DNA from: Sinorhizobium chiapasense
Lineage (GTDB): Bacteria; Pseudomonadota; Alphaproteobacteria; Rhizobiales; Rhizobiaceae
Assembly (NCBI RefSeq): GCF_036488675.1
Contig: NZ_CP133152.1
Coordinates: 1,178,001-1,242,000, forward strand
Reading direction: 5' to 3'
DNA length: 64,000 nt
Of the stretch, positions 29,504-40,030 are shown in pieces; the first letter of the stretch is position 1; each line of letters opens with the position of its first letter. The notes below the pieces were generated by a model, which made no database searches, had not been told where the DNA came from, and saw nothing but the letters and a program-made list of their open reading frames with translations. A program made the translations under genes and the position numbers.

Positions 29504-31399
29504 ATGACAGCAACACAAGCCGGCCATCCCGACAAAGATCACGGCCGCTTCGCCACGCTCGTGCTAGGCTCGATCGGTGTTGTCTACGGCGATATCGGTA
29601 CCAGTCCGCTTTACGCCTTTCGCGAGGCGTTGCGGCCGTTCTCGCACGATGGCGTGCACGAAAACGAAGTAATCGGGCTGATTTCGTTGATGATCTGGAC
29701 GCTGACGATCATCGTGACCCTGAAATACGTGCTTTTCCTTCTTCGTGCCGACAATGACGGCGAAGGCGGGACTCTCTCTTTGCTCGCTCTTCTGATGAAG
29801 AAAGCGAAAGGGAACACTGCGATCCTGTTTTTGGCTGGTCTGACGGGTGCGGCCCTCTTCATTGGCGATGCGATGATCACCCCGGCGCTTTCCGTGCTTT
29901 CGGCGGTAGAGGGGTTGAAGCTGGTTACGCCCACGCTCTCGGACTACGTCCTGCCGATCTCTGTGACGATCCTGGCGGCGCTCTTTCTTGTGCAATCAAG
30001 GGGGACCGCGGCCGTGTCCAAGTTCTTTGGCCCGATCACCCTCGTCTGGTTCATCGCCATGGCGCTCGGCGGGATTGCCCACATCAGCGACGATCTTTCG
30101 ATCCTCAATGCACTCAATCCACTCTACGCGCTCGATTTCATTACGCATGCGGGTTTCGTCGGTCTGGTCGTTCTCGGCGCGGTGTTTCTAACTGTCACCG
30201 GAGCGGAGGCACTCTATGCCGACCTCGGCCACTTCGGGCGCACACCCATTCAGACAGCATGGTTTCTGGTGGTTTTCCCGGCGCTTGCGCTCAACTATCT
30301 CGGACAGGGCGCACTCGTGCTCACCCAGCCGACGGCGGTCGAAGATCCCTTTTTTTTGATGTTTCCTGAATGGGCGCTCCTGCCGGTTGTGATCCTGGCT
30401 ACACTTGCGACCATTATCGCCAGTCAGGCGGTCATCACCGGAGCGTTCTCCTTGGCCCGTCAGGCGATCCATCTCGGTTTTCTGCCGCGCCTCGAGATAC
30501 GCTTCACGTCCGAAACGACGACCGGCCAGATCTATGTGCCATCTGTCAACTCTCTGCTCTTCTTCGGCGTGCTTGCCCTCGTCATTATCTTTGGAAGTTC
30601 AGAGGCGCTTGCCACCGCCTACGGCATCTCGGTTACAGGGGCTATGGTGGTGACGACCCTGCTGGCATTCCCTTTCCTGACATGGATATGGGGGTGGTCG
30701 ACGCTCTTTACCCTAAGCGTACTCCTGCCTCTGTTCGTGCTCGAGTGCATCTTCCTTGTGGCCAACCTGCTGAAGGTCCACGACGGTGGCTACGTGCCCA
30801 TCATGATCGCCGGCACGATCATGATGATGATGTGGACCTGGCAGAAGGGCACACGCTTCGTAAAGGAGAAGATTGGCCGCAACGACATGCCGCTGAAGGC
30901 GTTCATAAGACTAATCGAGCGAGAATCTGAACACGCTCCCTCGGACGTTCCCGGGACAGCGGTATTTCTGGCGAGCGTGCCTGACAAAGCTCCCGCGGTG
31001 CTGCTTCATAATCTTAAGCACAATCACGTGCTGCATGCGCAAAACATCATCCTTCACGTTAAAACCCGTCGCGTTCCGTTCGTGCCTGAGGCTGACCGGA
31101 TCGAACTGACGAGGCTTTCAGATCGGTTCAGCAAGCTCACCATCAACTTTGGCTTCATGGACGATCAGAATGTCTCCAAGGCCTTCGCAATGTGCAGGAA
31201 AGCAGGACTGAAATTCGAGATCATGTCGACGTCCTTCTTTCTTGGACGGCGCAAGCTCTTGTCAGACCCCACCACGGGCCTGCCGGGATGGCAGGACCGG
31301 CTGTTCATAGCGATGTCGCATGCGGCGATCGACCCTTCCGATTATTTCAGCCTGCCGCCCAACCGTGTGGTCGAGATTGGCGAGCAGGTGCTCGTCTGA
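29504..31399 (+). CDS. kup: Kup-family low-affinity potassium transporter
   Basis: About 631 residues, normal for Kup. It imports potassium, probably with protons, through the inner membrane. The family signature [19 protein letters not shown] lies near the N-terminus, followed by about twelve hydrophobic segments and a cytosolic C-terminal domain from about residue 450. The start at 29504 gives the standard length; the same frame opens at 29462, 14 residues earlier, with no better ribosome site. It stands alone. Rhizobia often carry several kup copies. Confidence 0.95.
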   Translation: MTATQAGHPDKDHGRFATLVLGSIGVVYGDIGTSPLYAFREALRPFSHDGVHENEVIGLISLMIWTLTIIVTLKYVLFLLRADNDGEGGTLSLLALLMKKAKGNTAILFLAGLTGAALFIGDAMITPALSVLSAVEGLKLVTPTLSDYVLPISVTILAALFLVQSRGTAAVSKFFGPITLVWFIAMALGGIAHISDDLSILNALNPLYALDFITHAGFVGLVVLGAVFLTVTGAEALYADLGHFGRTPIQTAWFLVVFPALALNYLGQGALVLTQPTAVEDPFFLMFPEWALLPVVILATLATIIASQAVITGAFSLARQAIHLGFLPRLEIRFTSETTTGQIYVPSVNSLLFFGVLALVIIFGSSEALATAYGISVTGAMVVTTLLAFPFLTWIWGWSTLFTLSVLLPLFVLECIFLVANLLKVHDGGYVPIMIAGTIMMMMWTWQKGTRFVKEKIGRNDMPLKAFIRLIERESEHAPSDVPGTAVFLASVPDKAPAVLLHNLKHNHVLHAQNIILHVKTRRVPFVPEADRIELTRLSDRFSKLTINFGFMDDQNVSKAFAMCRKAGLKFEIMSTSFFLGRRKLLSDPTTGLPGWQDRLFIAMSHAAIDPSDYFSLPPNRVVEIGEQVLV

Positions 31400-31863
31400 G
31401 ACCCGTGGCTTACGAAAGCGCGCCAAAACGTGGTTGGTGTTCGCAGCGGAAATCTCGACCTACGCAGCTAACGTGCGCAAACCCTTAGCTTGCGATTTCT
31501 GGCGTTATCATTCCCCGGTACTCAACATGCGGACCAGTGTTCCAGCCTCGAAGTGCCCTGGCTTCGAAAGGTGCCCCCGGAACCGCATGGCAAGGTTGCT
31601 CATCGCCGCCAAATCCGGCGACGCCTGCTTCAGGGCATCCACCTGGCCTGGTCTGCTGAGAGCGTTCCCCTCGGAGGAAGAAAGCATGACATCGACGCAG
31701 CAGGGAGGGCTATGGTTATTCGCGCCTATCGCCTTGCGGTCCCGTCGTTCTTCGGTCAGAATGATTGAGTCAATCATGTGACGCCGAGCGCCAATCCGAA
31801 ACCCGGAATGACGCTCGGCTGCCGAAGCTGCCATCGCCTGCTGCTGCGAAAGGCCATGAAATA
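31400..31863. other. Convergent intergenic region
   Basis: About 460 bases between the ends of kup and the sulfate-binding protein gene. A minus-strand stretch reads QASPDLAAMSNLAMRFRG, similar to the C-terminal part of ISL3-type transposases, but it is too short and degraded to call. No terminator hairpin stood out. Confidence 0.4.
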
Positions 31864-32889
31864 TTATTGTCCCGGCTTGTAGATCTGGTCGAAAATTCCG
31901 CCGTCGGCGAAAAACTTCGGCTGAGCTTCCTTCCAACCGCCGAATTCGTCAATAGTGACCAGCTTCACATCGGCGAAGCGCGCCGTGTCCTTGGGGTCCG
32001 CGAGCTCCGGCTTGAAGGGCCGGTAGTAGTGCTTGGCTGCCAGTTTCTGGCCGACATCGCTGTAGAGGTAGTTCAGGTAGGCTTCGGCCACTTTTCGCGT
32101 GCCCTTGCTGTCGACGTTGCCGTCCACAAGCGCCACCGGCGGCTCGGCCTTGATCGAGATCGATGGCGTTACGATCTCGAAATTGTCAGGCCCGAGTTCT
32201 TCCAGCGACAGGTAGGCTTCGTTTTCCCAGGCGAGCAGCACGTCGCCGAGGCCCCGCTGGACGAAGGTTGTCGTCGAGCCGCGTGCACCGGTGTCGAGGA
32301 CCGGCACGTGCTTGAACAGCTGCGCCACATATTCCTGCGCCTTGGCATCACCGCCGCCATTGGCGGCCCGTGCCCAGGCCCAGGCCGCAAGGAAGTTCCA
32401 GCGCGCACCGCCCGAGGTCTTCGGGTTGGGGGTGATCACCTGGATATCTTCCTTGACGAGATCGCCCCAGTCCTTGATGCCTTTCGGGTTGCCCTTGCGA
32501 ACGAGGAAAACGATGGTCGAGGTGTAGGGAGAGCTGTTGTTTGCGAAGCGGGTCTTCCAGTCGACAGGAATTTTCCCGCTCTCCTTGGCGATCGCGTCGA
32601 TATCGGCTTCAAGCGCCAGCGTCACGACGTCTGCCTCGAGGCCGTCGATCACCGACCGGGCCTGCTTGCCCGAGCCGCCATGAGAGGTCTGGATTGTCAC
32701 CGTCTCGCCGGTGTCGGCCTGCCATTTTTCGGCGAAGGCCGCATTGAATTCCTTGTAAAGCTCCCGAGTGGGATCATAGGACACGTTGAGGATCGTTGTA
32801 TCCGCTTGAGCGAGGCCGATGGCGCCAAGCTGCAGACTGCCGACCACAAGCGCTAGTTTCACTATTCCGGTAAGTCTATTCGAGGCCAT
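31864..32889 (-). CDS. sbp: Sulfate/thiosulfate ABC transporter substrate-binding protein, copy 2
   Basis: About 341 residues with a Sec signal peptide ending at AQA-DTTIL. It has the sulfate-binding family signature: NVSYDPTRELYKEFN at the start of the mature protein, [17 protein letters not shown] around the binding pocket, [18 protein letters not shown], and an SDVGQK-containing C-terminal part. It delivers sulfate in the periplasm. The ATG at 32889 is preferred over 32901 because GGAGGG lies seven bases before it. It closely resembles the copy at 34220-35245. It is third in a minus-strand series sbp, cysA, sbp with no cysT or cysW. Confidence 0.92.
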   Translation of the reverse strand: MASNRLTGIVKLALVVGSLQLGAIGLAQADTTILNVSYDPTRELYKEFNAAFAEKWQADTGETVTIQTSHGGSGKQARSVIDGLEADVVTLALEADIDAIAKESGKIPVDWKTRFANNSSPYTSTIVFLVRKGNPKGIKDWGDLVKEDIQVITPNPKTSGGARWNFLAAWAWARAANGGGDAKAQEYVAQLFKHVPVLDTGARGSTTTFVQRGLGDVLLAWENEAYLSLEELGPDNFEIVTPSISIKAEPPVALVDGNVDSKGTRKVAEAYLNYLYSDVGQKLAAKHYYRPFKPELADPKDTARFADVKLVTIDEFGGWKEAQPKFFADGGIFDQIYKPGQ

Positions 32890-33093
32890 ATCGCCCTCCA
32901 TCTCTTTTGCCAGATAAAACTATCAATTTAATCGACTACTACAACGCAAACTTATGACGCGGCGGACGTGATCTTGGGAATGACCTATTCTCTTTGGCCT
33001 CCATCCGGGAATTTCTTGCCCACCTTGGACCCCACTCTCTGAACGCGGACACTGGATGGTTTGAAATCGACGTCGTGAACCGAAGACCACAGG

Positions 33094-34137
33094 CTATTCC
33101 CCGCGAAACAGCTTCCACTTGGTAGGTCGGAAGGCGATATGGGTGCGGTCAGCCGAGGAAGCGCGCTCGGGCGACAACTCGATCTCGACCGAAGAGTGTT
33201 CCTTGCTGATATCCAATTCCAGGTGGCGCGTGCCCGCCACGCGCCGGCTTGCAGTAACGCGACCCGCGAGACAGCCACCAGATCCTTCGATGAGCTCGAC
33301 ATCATGCGGGCGAAAATAGAGGGTTGCCGACCCATCCTGTTCGTTTGCCGCGCGCAGGCCGATCGGCCGATCTTCGAACCGGATCTCGCCGCTCGCAAGC
33401 GTGACGTTCAGGCAGTTCGACTGGCCAATGAAGCCGTAGACGAAGGGAGAAATCGGGTGGTCGTAGATCTCGTCCGGCGTGCCCACCTGCTCGATCGCAC
33501 CCTTGTTCATCACGACAACCCGGTCGGCGAGCTCGAGCGCCTCCTCCTGATCGTGAGTAACGAAAACCGTGGTGTGACCGGTCCGATCATGGATTTCGCG
33601 CAGCCACCGGCGAAGTTCCTTGCGCACCTGCGCGTCGAGCGCGCCGAAGGGCTCGTCGAGCAGCAGCACATTGGGTTTGACCGCCATGGCACGAGCCAGC
33701 GCCACCCGCTGTCGCTGACCACCGGAAAGCTGCGCCGGATAGCGTTTTTCAAGGCCGGAGAGCTGCACCAGTTCGATAAGGTCGAGCGACCGGCGACGGA
33801 TCTCGTCGGCCGGCGGCCGCTTCTTGCCGGGCCGCACCTTCAAACCGAAGGCAATGTTGTCCAGCACGTTCATGTGTCGGAACAGCGCATAGTGCTGGAA
33901 GACGAAGCCGATGTTTCTTTCCTGCACTGTCTTCTTCGATGCGTCCTCGTCATCGAAGAAGATCATGCCTTCGGTCGGGCTTTCGAGGCCGGCGATCAGC
34001 CGGAGCAGCGTCGTCTTGCCCGAGCCGGAGGGACCAAGCAGTGCGATCAGCTCGCCGGAGTGAATATCGAGGGTGACATCGACGAGCGCCGGAAAGCGGC
34101 CGAATTCCTTGCGTAGGTTCTGGACGCGGACTTCCAT
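33094..34137 (-). CDS. cysA: Sulfate/thiosulfate import ATP-binding protein CysA
   Basis: A 347-residue ABC ATPase: Walker [11 protein letters not shown]-loop [12 protein letters not shown], signature [16 protein letters not shown], Walker [16 protein letters not shown]-loop [14 protein letters not shown], and a C-terminal regulatory OB-type domain from about residue 240. It powers sulfate uptake with CysTW and a binding protein. The start follows GAC-rich sequence at 34137; the frame stays open far upstream into the sbp gene but that part is out of frame with sbp and has an Arg/Ser-rich nonsense composition. No permease genes are nearby, so CysA must pair with CysTW made elsewhere. Confidence 0.92.
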   Translation of the reverse strand: MEVRVQNLRKEFGRFPALVDVTLDIHSGELIALLGPSGSGKTTLLRLIAGLESPTEGMIFFDDEDASKKTVQERNIGFVFQHYALFRHMNVLDNIAFGLKVRPGKKRPPADEIRRRSLDLIELVQLSGLEKRYPAQLSGGQRQRVALARAMAVKPNVLLLDEPFGALDAQVRKELRRWLREIHDRTGHTTVFVTHDQEEALELADRVVVMNKGAIEQVGTPDEIYDHPISPFVYGFIGQSNCLNVTLASGEIRFEDRPIGLRAANEQDGSATLYFRPHDVELIEGSGGCLAGRVTASRRVAGTRHLELDISKEHSSVEIELSPERASSADRTHIAFRPTKWKLFRGE

Positions 34138-34219
34138 GAATGTCTCGTCCTTATAAGGCCTGCGTCCGGCACCTCGCGTCGCCGTGGAACTCAACGCGCG
34201 GGCTGCCGAGGGCTTAACC

Positions 34220-35245
34220 CTATCGACCTGGCATATAGATCTGGTCGAAAATCCCGCCAGTGTCGAAAAAGTTCCGTTGAGCTTCCTTCCAACCTCCGAA
34301 TTCGTCAATCGTGACCAGCTTGAGATCGGCGAAGCGGGCGATGTCCTCGGGATCGGCAAGTTCGGGCTTGTAGGGCCGGTAGTAATGCTTGGCGACGATC
34401 TTCTGCCCGACATCGCTGTAGAGATAATCGAGATAGGCTTCTGCCACCTTGCGCGTGCCCTTGCTGTCGACATTGCCGTCGATGAGCGCCACAGGCGGTT
34501 CGGCCTTGATCGAAATCGACGGCGTGACGATCTCGAAATTGTCCGGGCCAAGTTCCTCGAGCGCCAGATAGGCCTCGTTTTCCCAGGCGAGCAGTACGTC
34601 GCCGAAACCGCGCTGGACAAACGTGGTCATTGCACCCCAAGCACCGGTGTCGAGAACGAGAACATGCTTGAAGAGTTGCGCCACATATTCCCGCGACTTG
34701 GCGTCGTCGCCGTTATTAGCGGCACGTGCCCAGGCCCATGCCGCCAGGAAGTTCCAGCGGGCGCCGCCCGAGGTCTTCGGGTTCGGCGTGATGACCTGAA
34801 TGCCTTCCGTCGTCAGGTCCCCCCAATCCCTTATGCCTTTCGGGTTGCCCTTGCGGACCAGGAAGACGATCGTCGAGGTATAGGGAGCGCTGTTGTTTGC
34901 GAGACGAGTTTTCCAACCAGCCGGGATCTTGCCGGTCGCCGCGGCGATCGCATCGATATCGGCCTCGAGCGCCAGTGTTACCACGTCCGCTTTGAGCCCA
35001 TCGATCACCAATCGCGCTTGTTTTCCGGAGCCGCCATGAGAGGTCTGTATCGTCACCGTCTCTCCAGTATCTCTCTCCCATTTTTCGGCGAAGGCGGCAT
35101 TGAATTCCTTATAGAGCGTCCGCGTCGAGTCATAGGACACGTTCAGGATCGTCGTGTCCGCGAGAACGATGCCGATAGAGCCAAGCTCAAGAATTCCGAC
35201 CACCAAGGCGCGCTTCACGACGCCGGCAAGTCCATCCGTTCGCAT
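34220..35245 (-). CDS. sbp: Sulfate/thiosulfate ABC transporter substrate-binding protein, copy 1
   Basis: About 341 residues with a signal peptide ending at VLA-DTTIL and the same family motifs as copy 2 ([50 protein letters not shown]). Most differences from copy 2 are conservative, so the two arose by tandem duplication. The ATG at 35245 is chosen because GGAGG lies six bases before it; another ATG is at 35257. It is the first gene of the sbp-cysA-sbp series. Confidence 0.92.
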   Translation of the reverse strand: MRTDGLAGVVKRALVVGILELGSIGIVLADTTILNVSYDSTRTLYKEFNAAFAEKWERDTGETVTIQTSHGGSGKQARLVIDGLKADVVTLALEADIDAIAAATGKIPAGWKTRLANNSAPYTSTIVFLVRKGNPKGIRDWGDLTTEGIQVITPNPKTSGGARWNFLAAWAWARAANNGDDAKSREYVAQLFKHVLVLDTGAWGAMTTFVQRGFGDVLLAWENEAYLALEELGPDNFEIVTPSISIKAEPPVALIDGNVDSKGTRKVAEAYLDYLYSDVGQKIVAKHYYRPYKPELADPEDIARFADLKLVTIDEFGGWKEAQRNFFDTGGIFDQIYMPGR

Positions 35246-35674
35246 CTCGACCTCCATGCTTAGCCCACGAAACTATCTCGCGAATGTAAGGCGGAAAAGC
35301 CGAGATAAGGCGGTGAGGAAGAATGAAGCGGCTTGCGCCCGCCTGCTAAAGCGATCAAGCTATTCACGGCCGACTTATGACGTTGGCACGCCTTAAAGAA
35401 CTGGAAAGAAACTCCAGATCAGCCCTTGTTGGAGTTCATCTCGTTCTTCGGTCCTGGTGACTGGGCCGCTTGCGTGGTCATCGTGCATTTTCACGGGCAT
35501 GTTCGCGGCGCAAGCGTCACACTCCCTGGCCTCCCCGCGCCAGGGAGCGAAAAGATCGAAAGAAAAGTTTACCATACCGAGCGGCATTTTGGTCATTCCT
35601 TCCCTTTATGTCGGCGGGCAGGTGTCACCCCACTACGGCCGTTCGTCAATCATTCCGTAAACTCGTCGATCAAG
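35246..35674. other. Intergenic region upstream of the sulfate cluster
   Basis: About 430 bases between the sbp start and the end of the flavin reductase gene. It should carry the promoter of the sbp-cysA-sbp unit. No gene, terminator or clear operator was recognised. Confidence 0.45.
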
Positions 35675-36223
35675 CTATCCACCGACCGCATAATAGCGGC
35701 CACCGCGATATACCAGTGAAGCACCATCGCCGAAGCGAATACCTACCACGCGGCCAAGCACGATCGCATGGCTGTGCCGTTCGATGACCTCCTCGACTTC
35801 GCAATCGATGGCTGCCACCGCAGCCTCAAGGACCGGCGCCCCGCTCACGAGGCGGATCCATTCGGCTCCGCGGTAACGTTCCGCCCCCTTCAACCCGTCC
35901 CGGCCAGCGAACTGGTTTGCCAGTGTCTCATGGTCCTGTCCCACCACGTTGACGCAGAAATGGCCGTATCGCTCGACGACGGGAAATGTTGAGGACGAAC
36001 GGTTAAGGGTGACGATCATGCGCGGCGGCTCGATCGAAAGGCCGGTTGCCGACGTGACGGTCGCTCCAGTGCGAGTGTCACCCTCCCCTGCCGTTATAAT
36101 GCTGACGCCGCCGCCGAGAGCGCGCAGTGCGTGCTTCAGGCCCTCGGCGTCCACGGCATGGTTGGCAGGACGGAGGGTGGTCGACCCGACATCGAAAGCG
36201 CGCACAGAAGGCTGGGCAGACAT
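35675..36223 (-). CDS. Flavin reductase (FMN reductase-like domain)
   Basis: About 182 residues of the flavin-reductase-like (HpaC/NtaB) family, recognised from SIITAGEGDTRTGATVTSAT, the strand PPRMIVTLNRSSSTFPVVE, FCVNVVGQDH and GRVVGIRFGDG. It should supply FMNH2 to the flavin-dependent monooxygenases around it, above all SsuD, whose gene ends 150 bases upstream on the same strand. It is not homologous to SsuE but would play the same role. The ATG at 36223 has GGAG nine bases upstream; GTG 36232 is the alternative. Confidence 0.88.
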   Translation of the reverse strand: MSAQPSVRAFDVGSTTLRPANHAVDAEGLKHALRALGGGVSIITAGEGDTRTGATVTSATGLSIEPPRMIVTLNRSSSTFPVVERYGHFCVNVVGQDHETLANQFAGRDGLKGAERYRGAEWIRLVSGAPVLEAAVAAIDCEVEEVIERHSHAIVLGRVVGIRFGDGASLVYRGGRYYAVGG

Positions 36224-36374
36224 CTCAATCACTCCTCTCTTGAGTGCGTATTCTATTGCACTGGAGGCAACCTGGCCTGCCTCTCCATATCGTGACCGAT
36301 CAGGAGAGCGGTCATACCTGCGATCAGCGGAGGCGAGCGGCTTTCCAGCCGTTTAACCTTCAGAGCAGGGGAAT

Positions 36375-37544
36375 CTAGGAACCCGCCACCACCCTTAGAT
36401 TGCCGCCGTGTCCGCCGCCGCCGAATACCTGGCGCCCACCGAAGGACGAGCGGATCTGGTTGCGCGGACCGCCAAGGCCAATTTCCGGGAAGAGCAGTTC
36501 GGAGACCCGATAGGCTTCCTCGAGATGCGGGTAGCCGGAGGCGATGACGGTATCGATACCGAGATCCTGATACTCCTTGAGGCGTGCGGCCACGGTCTTC
36601 GGCGAGCCGACAAGTGCAGTCCCCGCGCCTGAGCGAACGAGCCCGATACCGGCCCAGAGGTTCGGCGCCACCTCGAGCTTGTCGCGTCGACCGCCATGGA
36701 GCGCCACCATGCGGGCCTGCCCGACGGAATCGGAATTCTTCGCAAATCCCTCTTGCGCTGCGGCGACCGTCTCGTCGGAGAGCTTGGAGATCAGCCGGTC
36801 GGCGGCGGCCCACGCCTCTTCGTCGGTCTCGCGCACAATGAAGTGCAAGCGGATGCCGAAGGTCACCTGACGGCCCTTGTCAGCAGCAAATTTGCGGACC
36901 TTAGCGATTTTTTCCGCAACCTGGTCCGGCGTCTCGCCCCAAGTCAGGTACTTGTCGACGATACCTGCCGAAAACTCGATAGCTGCATCGGACGATCCGC
37001 CGAAATAGAGCGGCGGGCGCGGCTCCTGAACCGGCGGGAACCCGAGCTGTGCGTTATACGCCTTTATATATTTGCCATCGAGCTGGCTCTTGCCGGTCTC
37101 AAGGAGCTGGTTGAAGACCTGGAAAAACTCGTCGGCATGCGCATAACGCTCGTCATGGGGCAGGAAGACGCCGTCGCCGGCGAGCTCCTGAGCACTTCCG
37201 CCCGCAACGATGTTGAGCAGAAGGCGCCCGTTCGAGACGCGGTCGAGCGTCGAGGCCAGTCGCGCGTAATAGGCGGGCGAAGCGATACCTGGGCGGACCG
37301 CCACCAGGAACTTCAGCTTCTCCGTGAATGCCGCGAGATTGGCGGCAAGAATGAAGGATTCCTCGCAGGCCACCCCCGTCGGGATGAGCACGCCGGAATA
37401 TCCGAGGCGATCGACGGCCGACGCAATCTCGCGGAAATAGCCAGGATCGGAAGGGCGGCTGAGGTCATCGGATCCGAGATAGGATCCATCACCGGAGGAC
37501 GGAATGAACCAAAGGAAATCAAGAGGCTTGTCTGTCGTGGTCAT
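36375..37544 (-). CDS. ssuD: FMNH2-dependent alkanesulfonate monooxygenase
   Basis: A 389-residue luciferase-like TIM-barrel enzyme. It desulfonates C1-C14 alkanesulfonates to aldehyde and sulfite using FMNH2 and O2. Recognisable segments are [50 protein letters not shown] and [14 protein letters not shown], all matching SsuD. It is transcribed divergently from tauABC, and the flavin reductase follows on the same strand. Confidence 0.94.
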   Translation of the reverse strand: MTTTDKPLDFLWFIPSSGDGSYLGSDDLSRPSDPGYFREIASAVDRLGYSGVLIPTGVACEESFILAANLAAFTEKLKFLVAVRPGIASPAYYARLASTLDRVSNGRLLLNIVAGGSAQELAGDGVFLPHDERYAHADEFFQVFNQLLETGKSQLDGKYIKAYNAQLGFPPVQEPRPPLYFGGSSDAAIEFSAGIVDKYLTWGETPDQVAEKIAKVRKFAADKGRQVTFGIRLHFIVRETDEEAWAAADRLISKLSDETVAAAQEGFAKNSDSVGQARMVALHGGRRDKLEVAPNLWAGIGLVRSGAGTALVGSPKTVAARLKEYQDLGIDTVIASGYPHLEEAYRVSELLFPEIGLGGPRNQIRSSFGGRQVFGGGGHGGNLRVVAGS

Positions 37545-38147
37545 GGTCTGATCCTTTCAAGGCGCCTCGTTTCAGCTGGCCTTCGGCCGCACAGACCGGT
37601 GATCGTCTGCTCTTCGCCAGGATGCCGAGGTACTCGTCCACAAGAGCCTGATTAAACTGCAGCGACATATCAATATATAATCAATAGTTTTACTAGAAAA
37701 ATTATTCCAAAGTGCTTGCCTTTGTGGAGATTATCCCTCAGTCCGGGATAGGAGGCGCGAAGGCGTCCTTCCACCCCGCGAGGTTCGACATCTTGGCCGG
37801 TGTTGCCGCCCTCGAACTCAGATGATCAGATGAGACGAGTGTTGCGGCCGCCAACGATCGATACACTCAACGGGCTCGGACTTTCCCATTCTGCACTCCC
37901 GCAGTGCACCGGCCGAACCGGGCACGCGCAGCCGGGGAAGCTAGCGATCTGCTGACCGCAGGGAAAATGAGGCTATTCTTCCACCTCCAGCGAGCCGCGG
38001 CGCAATCCAAACGTCGCATGCCGAGCCTTCGACGGAAAGATGTCGCACGCGTTCGATCAAATTGAGATTAATTTATCTCTACTAAATAGATGGACTAAGT
38101 CATCTTAAATGAAGTTGGCGTTTGCCACGACACTTCAGGAGAGGGAA
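37545..38147. promoter_or_regulatory. Divergent promoter region of ssuD and tauABC
   Basis: About 600 bases with two AT-rich clusters: 37663-37707 just upstream of ssuD and 38061-38110 just upstream of tauA. The second contains TACTAAATAGATGG, which recurs as TACTAAATAGCGG upstream of the DmoA-like gene. These are candidate sites for a sulfur-responsive activator. No gene is present. Confidence 0.5.
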
Positions 38148-39158
38148 ATGAAAATCCATCGCAGAACTTTCGCGGCACTGGCCGCAGGCGCAATGCTAGC
38201 CGCCGCAATTCCAACATCCGCTGCCTTCTCGGCCGAGGTGACGCTCAACATCGGCTATCAGCCGATCGTGGAACCGTCGCGGGTCCCACAGGCGAACGGC
38301 ACCTATGAGAAAGTTACAGGCGCCAAGATCAACTGGCAGAAATTCGATGGCGGCGCCGATGTCATCGCCGCGATCGCATCCGGCTCCCTGGACATCGGTT
38401 ACGTCGGCTCTTCGCCGCTTGCGGCCGCTGCCAGCCGCGAACTGCCGATCGAGACCATCGCGATTGTCGGCCTAATCAGCGAGGCCGAGGCGCTTGCCGT
38501 GCGCGGTATCGACAAGCCCGAACAACTCGCCGGCAAGAAGATCGCGACGCCCTTCGTCTCGACCGCCCATTACAGTCTGCTGACGGCCCTCCAGCACTGG
38601 AACATCGATCCGAAGTCCGTGGAGATCCTAAACCTGCGGCCGCCGGAGATCGCGGCCGCCTGGTCGCGCGGCGACATCGACGGCGCCTACGTCTGGGATC
38701 CGGTGCTCGCCGAGATTAAGAAAACCGGCACCGTGCTGGCGACATCCGCCGACGTCGGCAATTGGGGCGGCCCGACCTTCGACGCCTGGATCGTCAGCAA
38801 GACGTTCGCCGACGCCCATCCGGACGTCGTCGCGGCCTTCGTCAAGGTGACCGGCGACGCTACGGCCGCCTACCGCGCCAATCCGGACGCCTGGAATGCC
38901 ACATCGCCCGAGGCGGAGAAGATTGCCCGGCTGACCGGCGCCAAGCAAGAGGAGGTTCCGGCGCTTCTCAAGGGCTACACCTTCCCGACGCTCGAAGAGC
39001 AGGCCGGCGCCGATCTCCTCGGCGGTGGTACGGTCGAGGCCGTTGCTGCAACGGCGGCCTTCCTCAAGGAACAGGGCAAGATCCCTGCCGTCCTGCCCGA
39101 TTACGGAGCCCATGTCTCCCCGCGCTGGGTAAAGGAAGCCGCCAAGCTTTCGTTCTGA
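38148..39158 (+). CDS. tauA: Taurine ABC transporter substrate-binding protein
   Basis: About 336 residues with a signal peptide (MKIHRRTFAALAAGAMLAAA, cleaved near FSA-EVTLN). It has the TauA features NIGYQPIVEPSRVPQANG, GSLDIGYVGSSPLAAAASR and ALQHWNIDPKSVEILNLRP. It binds taurine in the periplasm. The ATG at 38148 follows an AGGAGAGGG ribosome site; an upstream ATG at 38109 lacks one. First gene of tauABC. Confidence 0.92.
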   Translation: MKIHRRTFAALAAGAMLAAAIPTSAAFSAEVTLNIGYQPIVEPSRVPQANGTYEKVTGAKINWQKFDGGADVIAAIASGSLDIGYVGSSPLAAAASRELPIETIAIVGLISEAEALAVRGIDKPEQLAGKKIATPFVSTAHYSLLTALQHWNIDPKSVEILNLRPPEIAAAWSRGDIDGAYVWDPVLAEIKKTGTVLATSADVGNWGGPTFDAWIVSKTFADAHPDVVAAFVKVTGDATAAYRANPDAWNATSPEAEKIARLTGAKQEEVPALLKGYTFPTLEEQAGADLLGGGTVEAVAATAAFLKEQGKIPAVLPDYGAHVSPRWVKEAAKLSF

Positions 39159-39176
39159 GATCCGAAGCAGAGCTCT

Positions 39177-39209
39177 GCGACGCGGCCGTCCACGGTGAGG
39201 CCGCGTCGC
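39177..39209 (+). terminator. Intercistronic hairpin between tauA and tauB
   Basis: Arms 39177-39187 and 39199-39209 are perfect 11-base inverted repeats (loop 11), followed by ATCTTTTC. It lies 19 bases after the tauA stop and 21 before the tauB start. It probably acts as a partial terminator or RNA-stabilising stem that raises the amount of binding protein relative to ATPase and permease. Confidence 0.6.
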
Positions 39210-39229
39210 CATCTTTTCGAGGAGGAGCC

Positions 39230-40030
39230 ATGAGCCAACTGTCATTCACCGAGGTGAGCCTCGTCTATCCGCCCCGCGACCGCCAAAGTGCGCCACACCT
39301 GGTGCTGGACCGCATCGATCTTTCCGTATCGACGGGTGAGTTCGTCGTGGTCATCGGCCGGTCGGGTTCCGGCAAGACGAGCCTCCTCAATCTCGCCGCA
39401 GGCTTTCAGGCGCCGACTGAAGGAAGCGTGACGCTCGACGGCAAGATCATGGAGAGGCCAGGCGCCGAGCGCGCCGTGGTCTTTCAGGACGACGCGCTTT
39501 ACCCATGGCTCGACGCCCGCGACAATGTCGCATTTCCCTTGAAACTCCGGAGCGTCGGCGAGCGCGATCGGCGCGCCCGGGCCGACGAGCTCCTCGATCT
39601 CGTGGGCCTCGCCACCGCCGGAAACCGCCGCATCTGGGAGCTTTCCGGCGGCATGCGTCAGCGCGTCGGCATTGCCCGTGCGCTCGCCGCCAAACCCCGC
39701 TTCCTGCTGCTCGACGAGCCGCTCGGTGCCCTTGACGCGCTGACCCGCAGCAGGATGCAGACCTTCCTCCTGGAGGTCTGGGCGAAGAGCCATGCCGGCG
39801 CCCTCCTGATCACCCACAGCATCGACGAGGCGCTAGTCCTTGCGACGCGGATCGTCGTCCTGTCCTCCAATCCCGGCCGGCTGGCGGCCGATATCAAAAG
39901 CAGCTTTGCTGCGGAAATCCTTGCCGGGGCGCCGGCAACCGAGGTTCGCGCATCGCCGGCCTTCAAGCGCATGCATGACGGTCTGACCGGTCTCATCCAC
40001 ACCGACACCCCGGAGGAATTTGCCGCATGA
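39230..40030 (+). CDS. tauB: Taurine import ATP-binding protein
   Basis: A 266-residue ABC ATPase with Walker A GRSGSGKTS, Q-loop VVFQDDALYPWLD, signature LSGGMRQRVGIARALA, Walker B FLLLDEPLGALDA and H-loop LLITHSIDEAL. It powers taurine import. Its ATG follows GGAGGAG. The stop overlaps the start of tauC by four bases (ATGA). Confidence 0.93.
   Translation: MSQLSFTEVSLVYPPRDRQSAPHLVLDRIDLSVSTGEFVVVIGRSGSGKTSLLNLAAGFQAPTEGSVTLDGKIMERPGAERAVVFQDDALYPWLDARDNVAFPLKLRSVGERDRRARADELLDLVGLATAGNRRIWELSGGMRQRVGIARALAAKPRFLLLDEPLGALDALTRSRMQTFLLEVWAKSHAGALLITHSIDEALVLATRIVVLSSNPGRLAADIKSSFAAEILAGAPATEVRASPAFKRMHDGLTGLIHTDTPEEFAA

Noticed and set aside
28976..29542. A 188-codon minus-strand frame upstream of kup
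   Set aside because: No ribosome site, Cys/Arg/Ser-rich composition, and it overlaps the kup start region. No family recognised.
31508..31936. Possible ISL3-type transposase remnant on the minus strand
   Set aside because: Only about 20 residues resemble the family, and the rest overlaps the sbp gene end. Not enough to call.
33094..34620. A 508-codon frame suggesting an extended CysA
   Set aside because: The first 160 codons lie out of frame within the sbp gene and read as Arg/Ser/Pro-rich nonsense. Real CysA starts at 34137.
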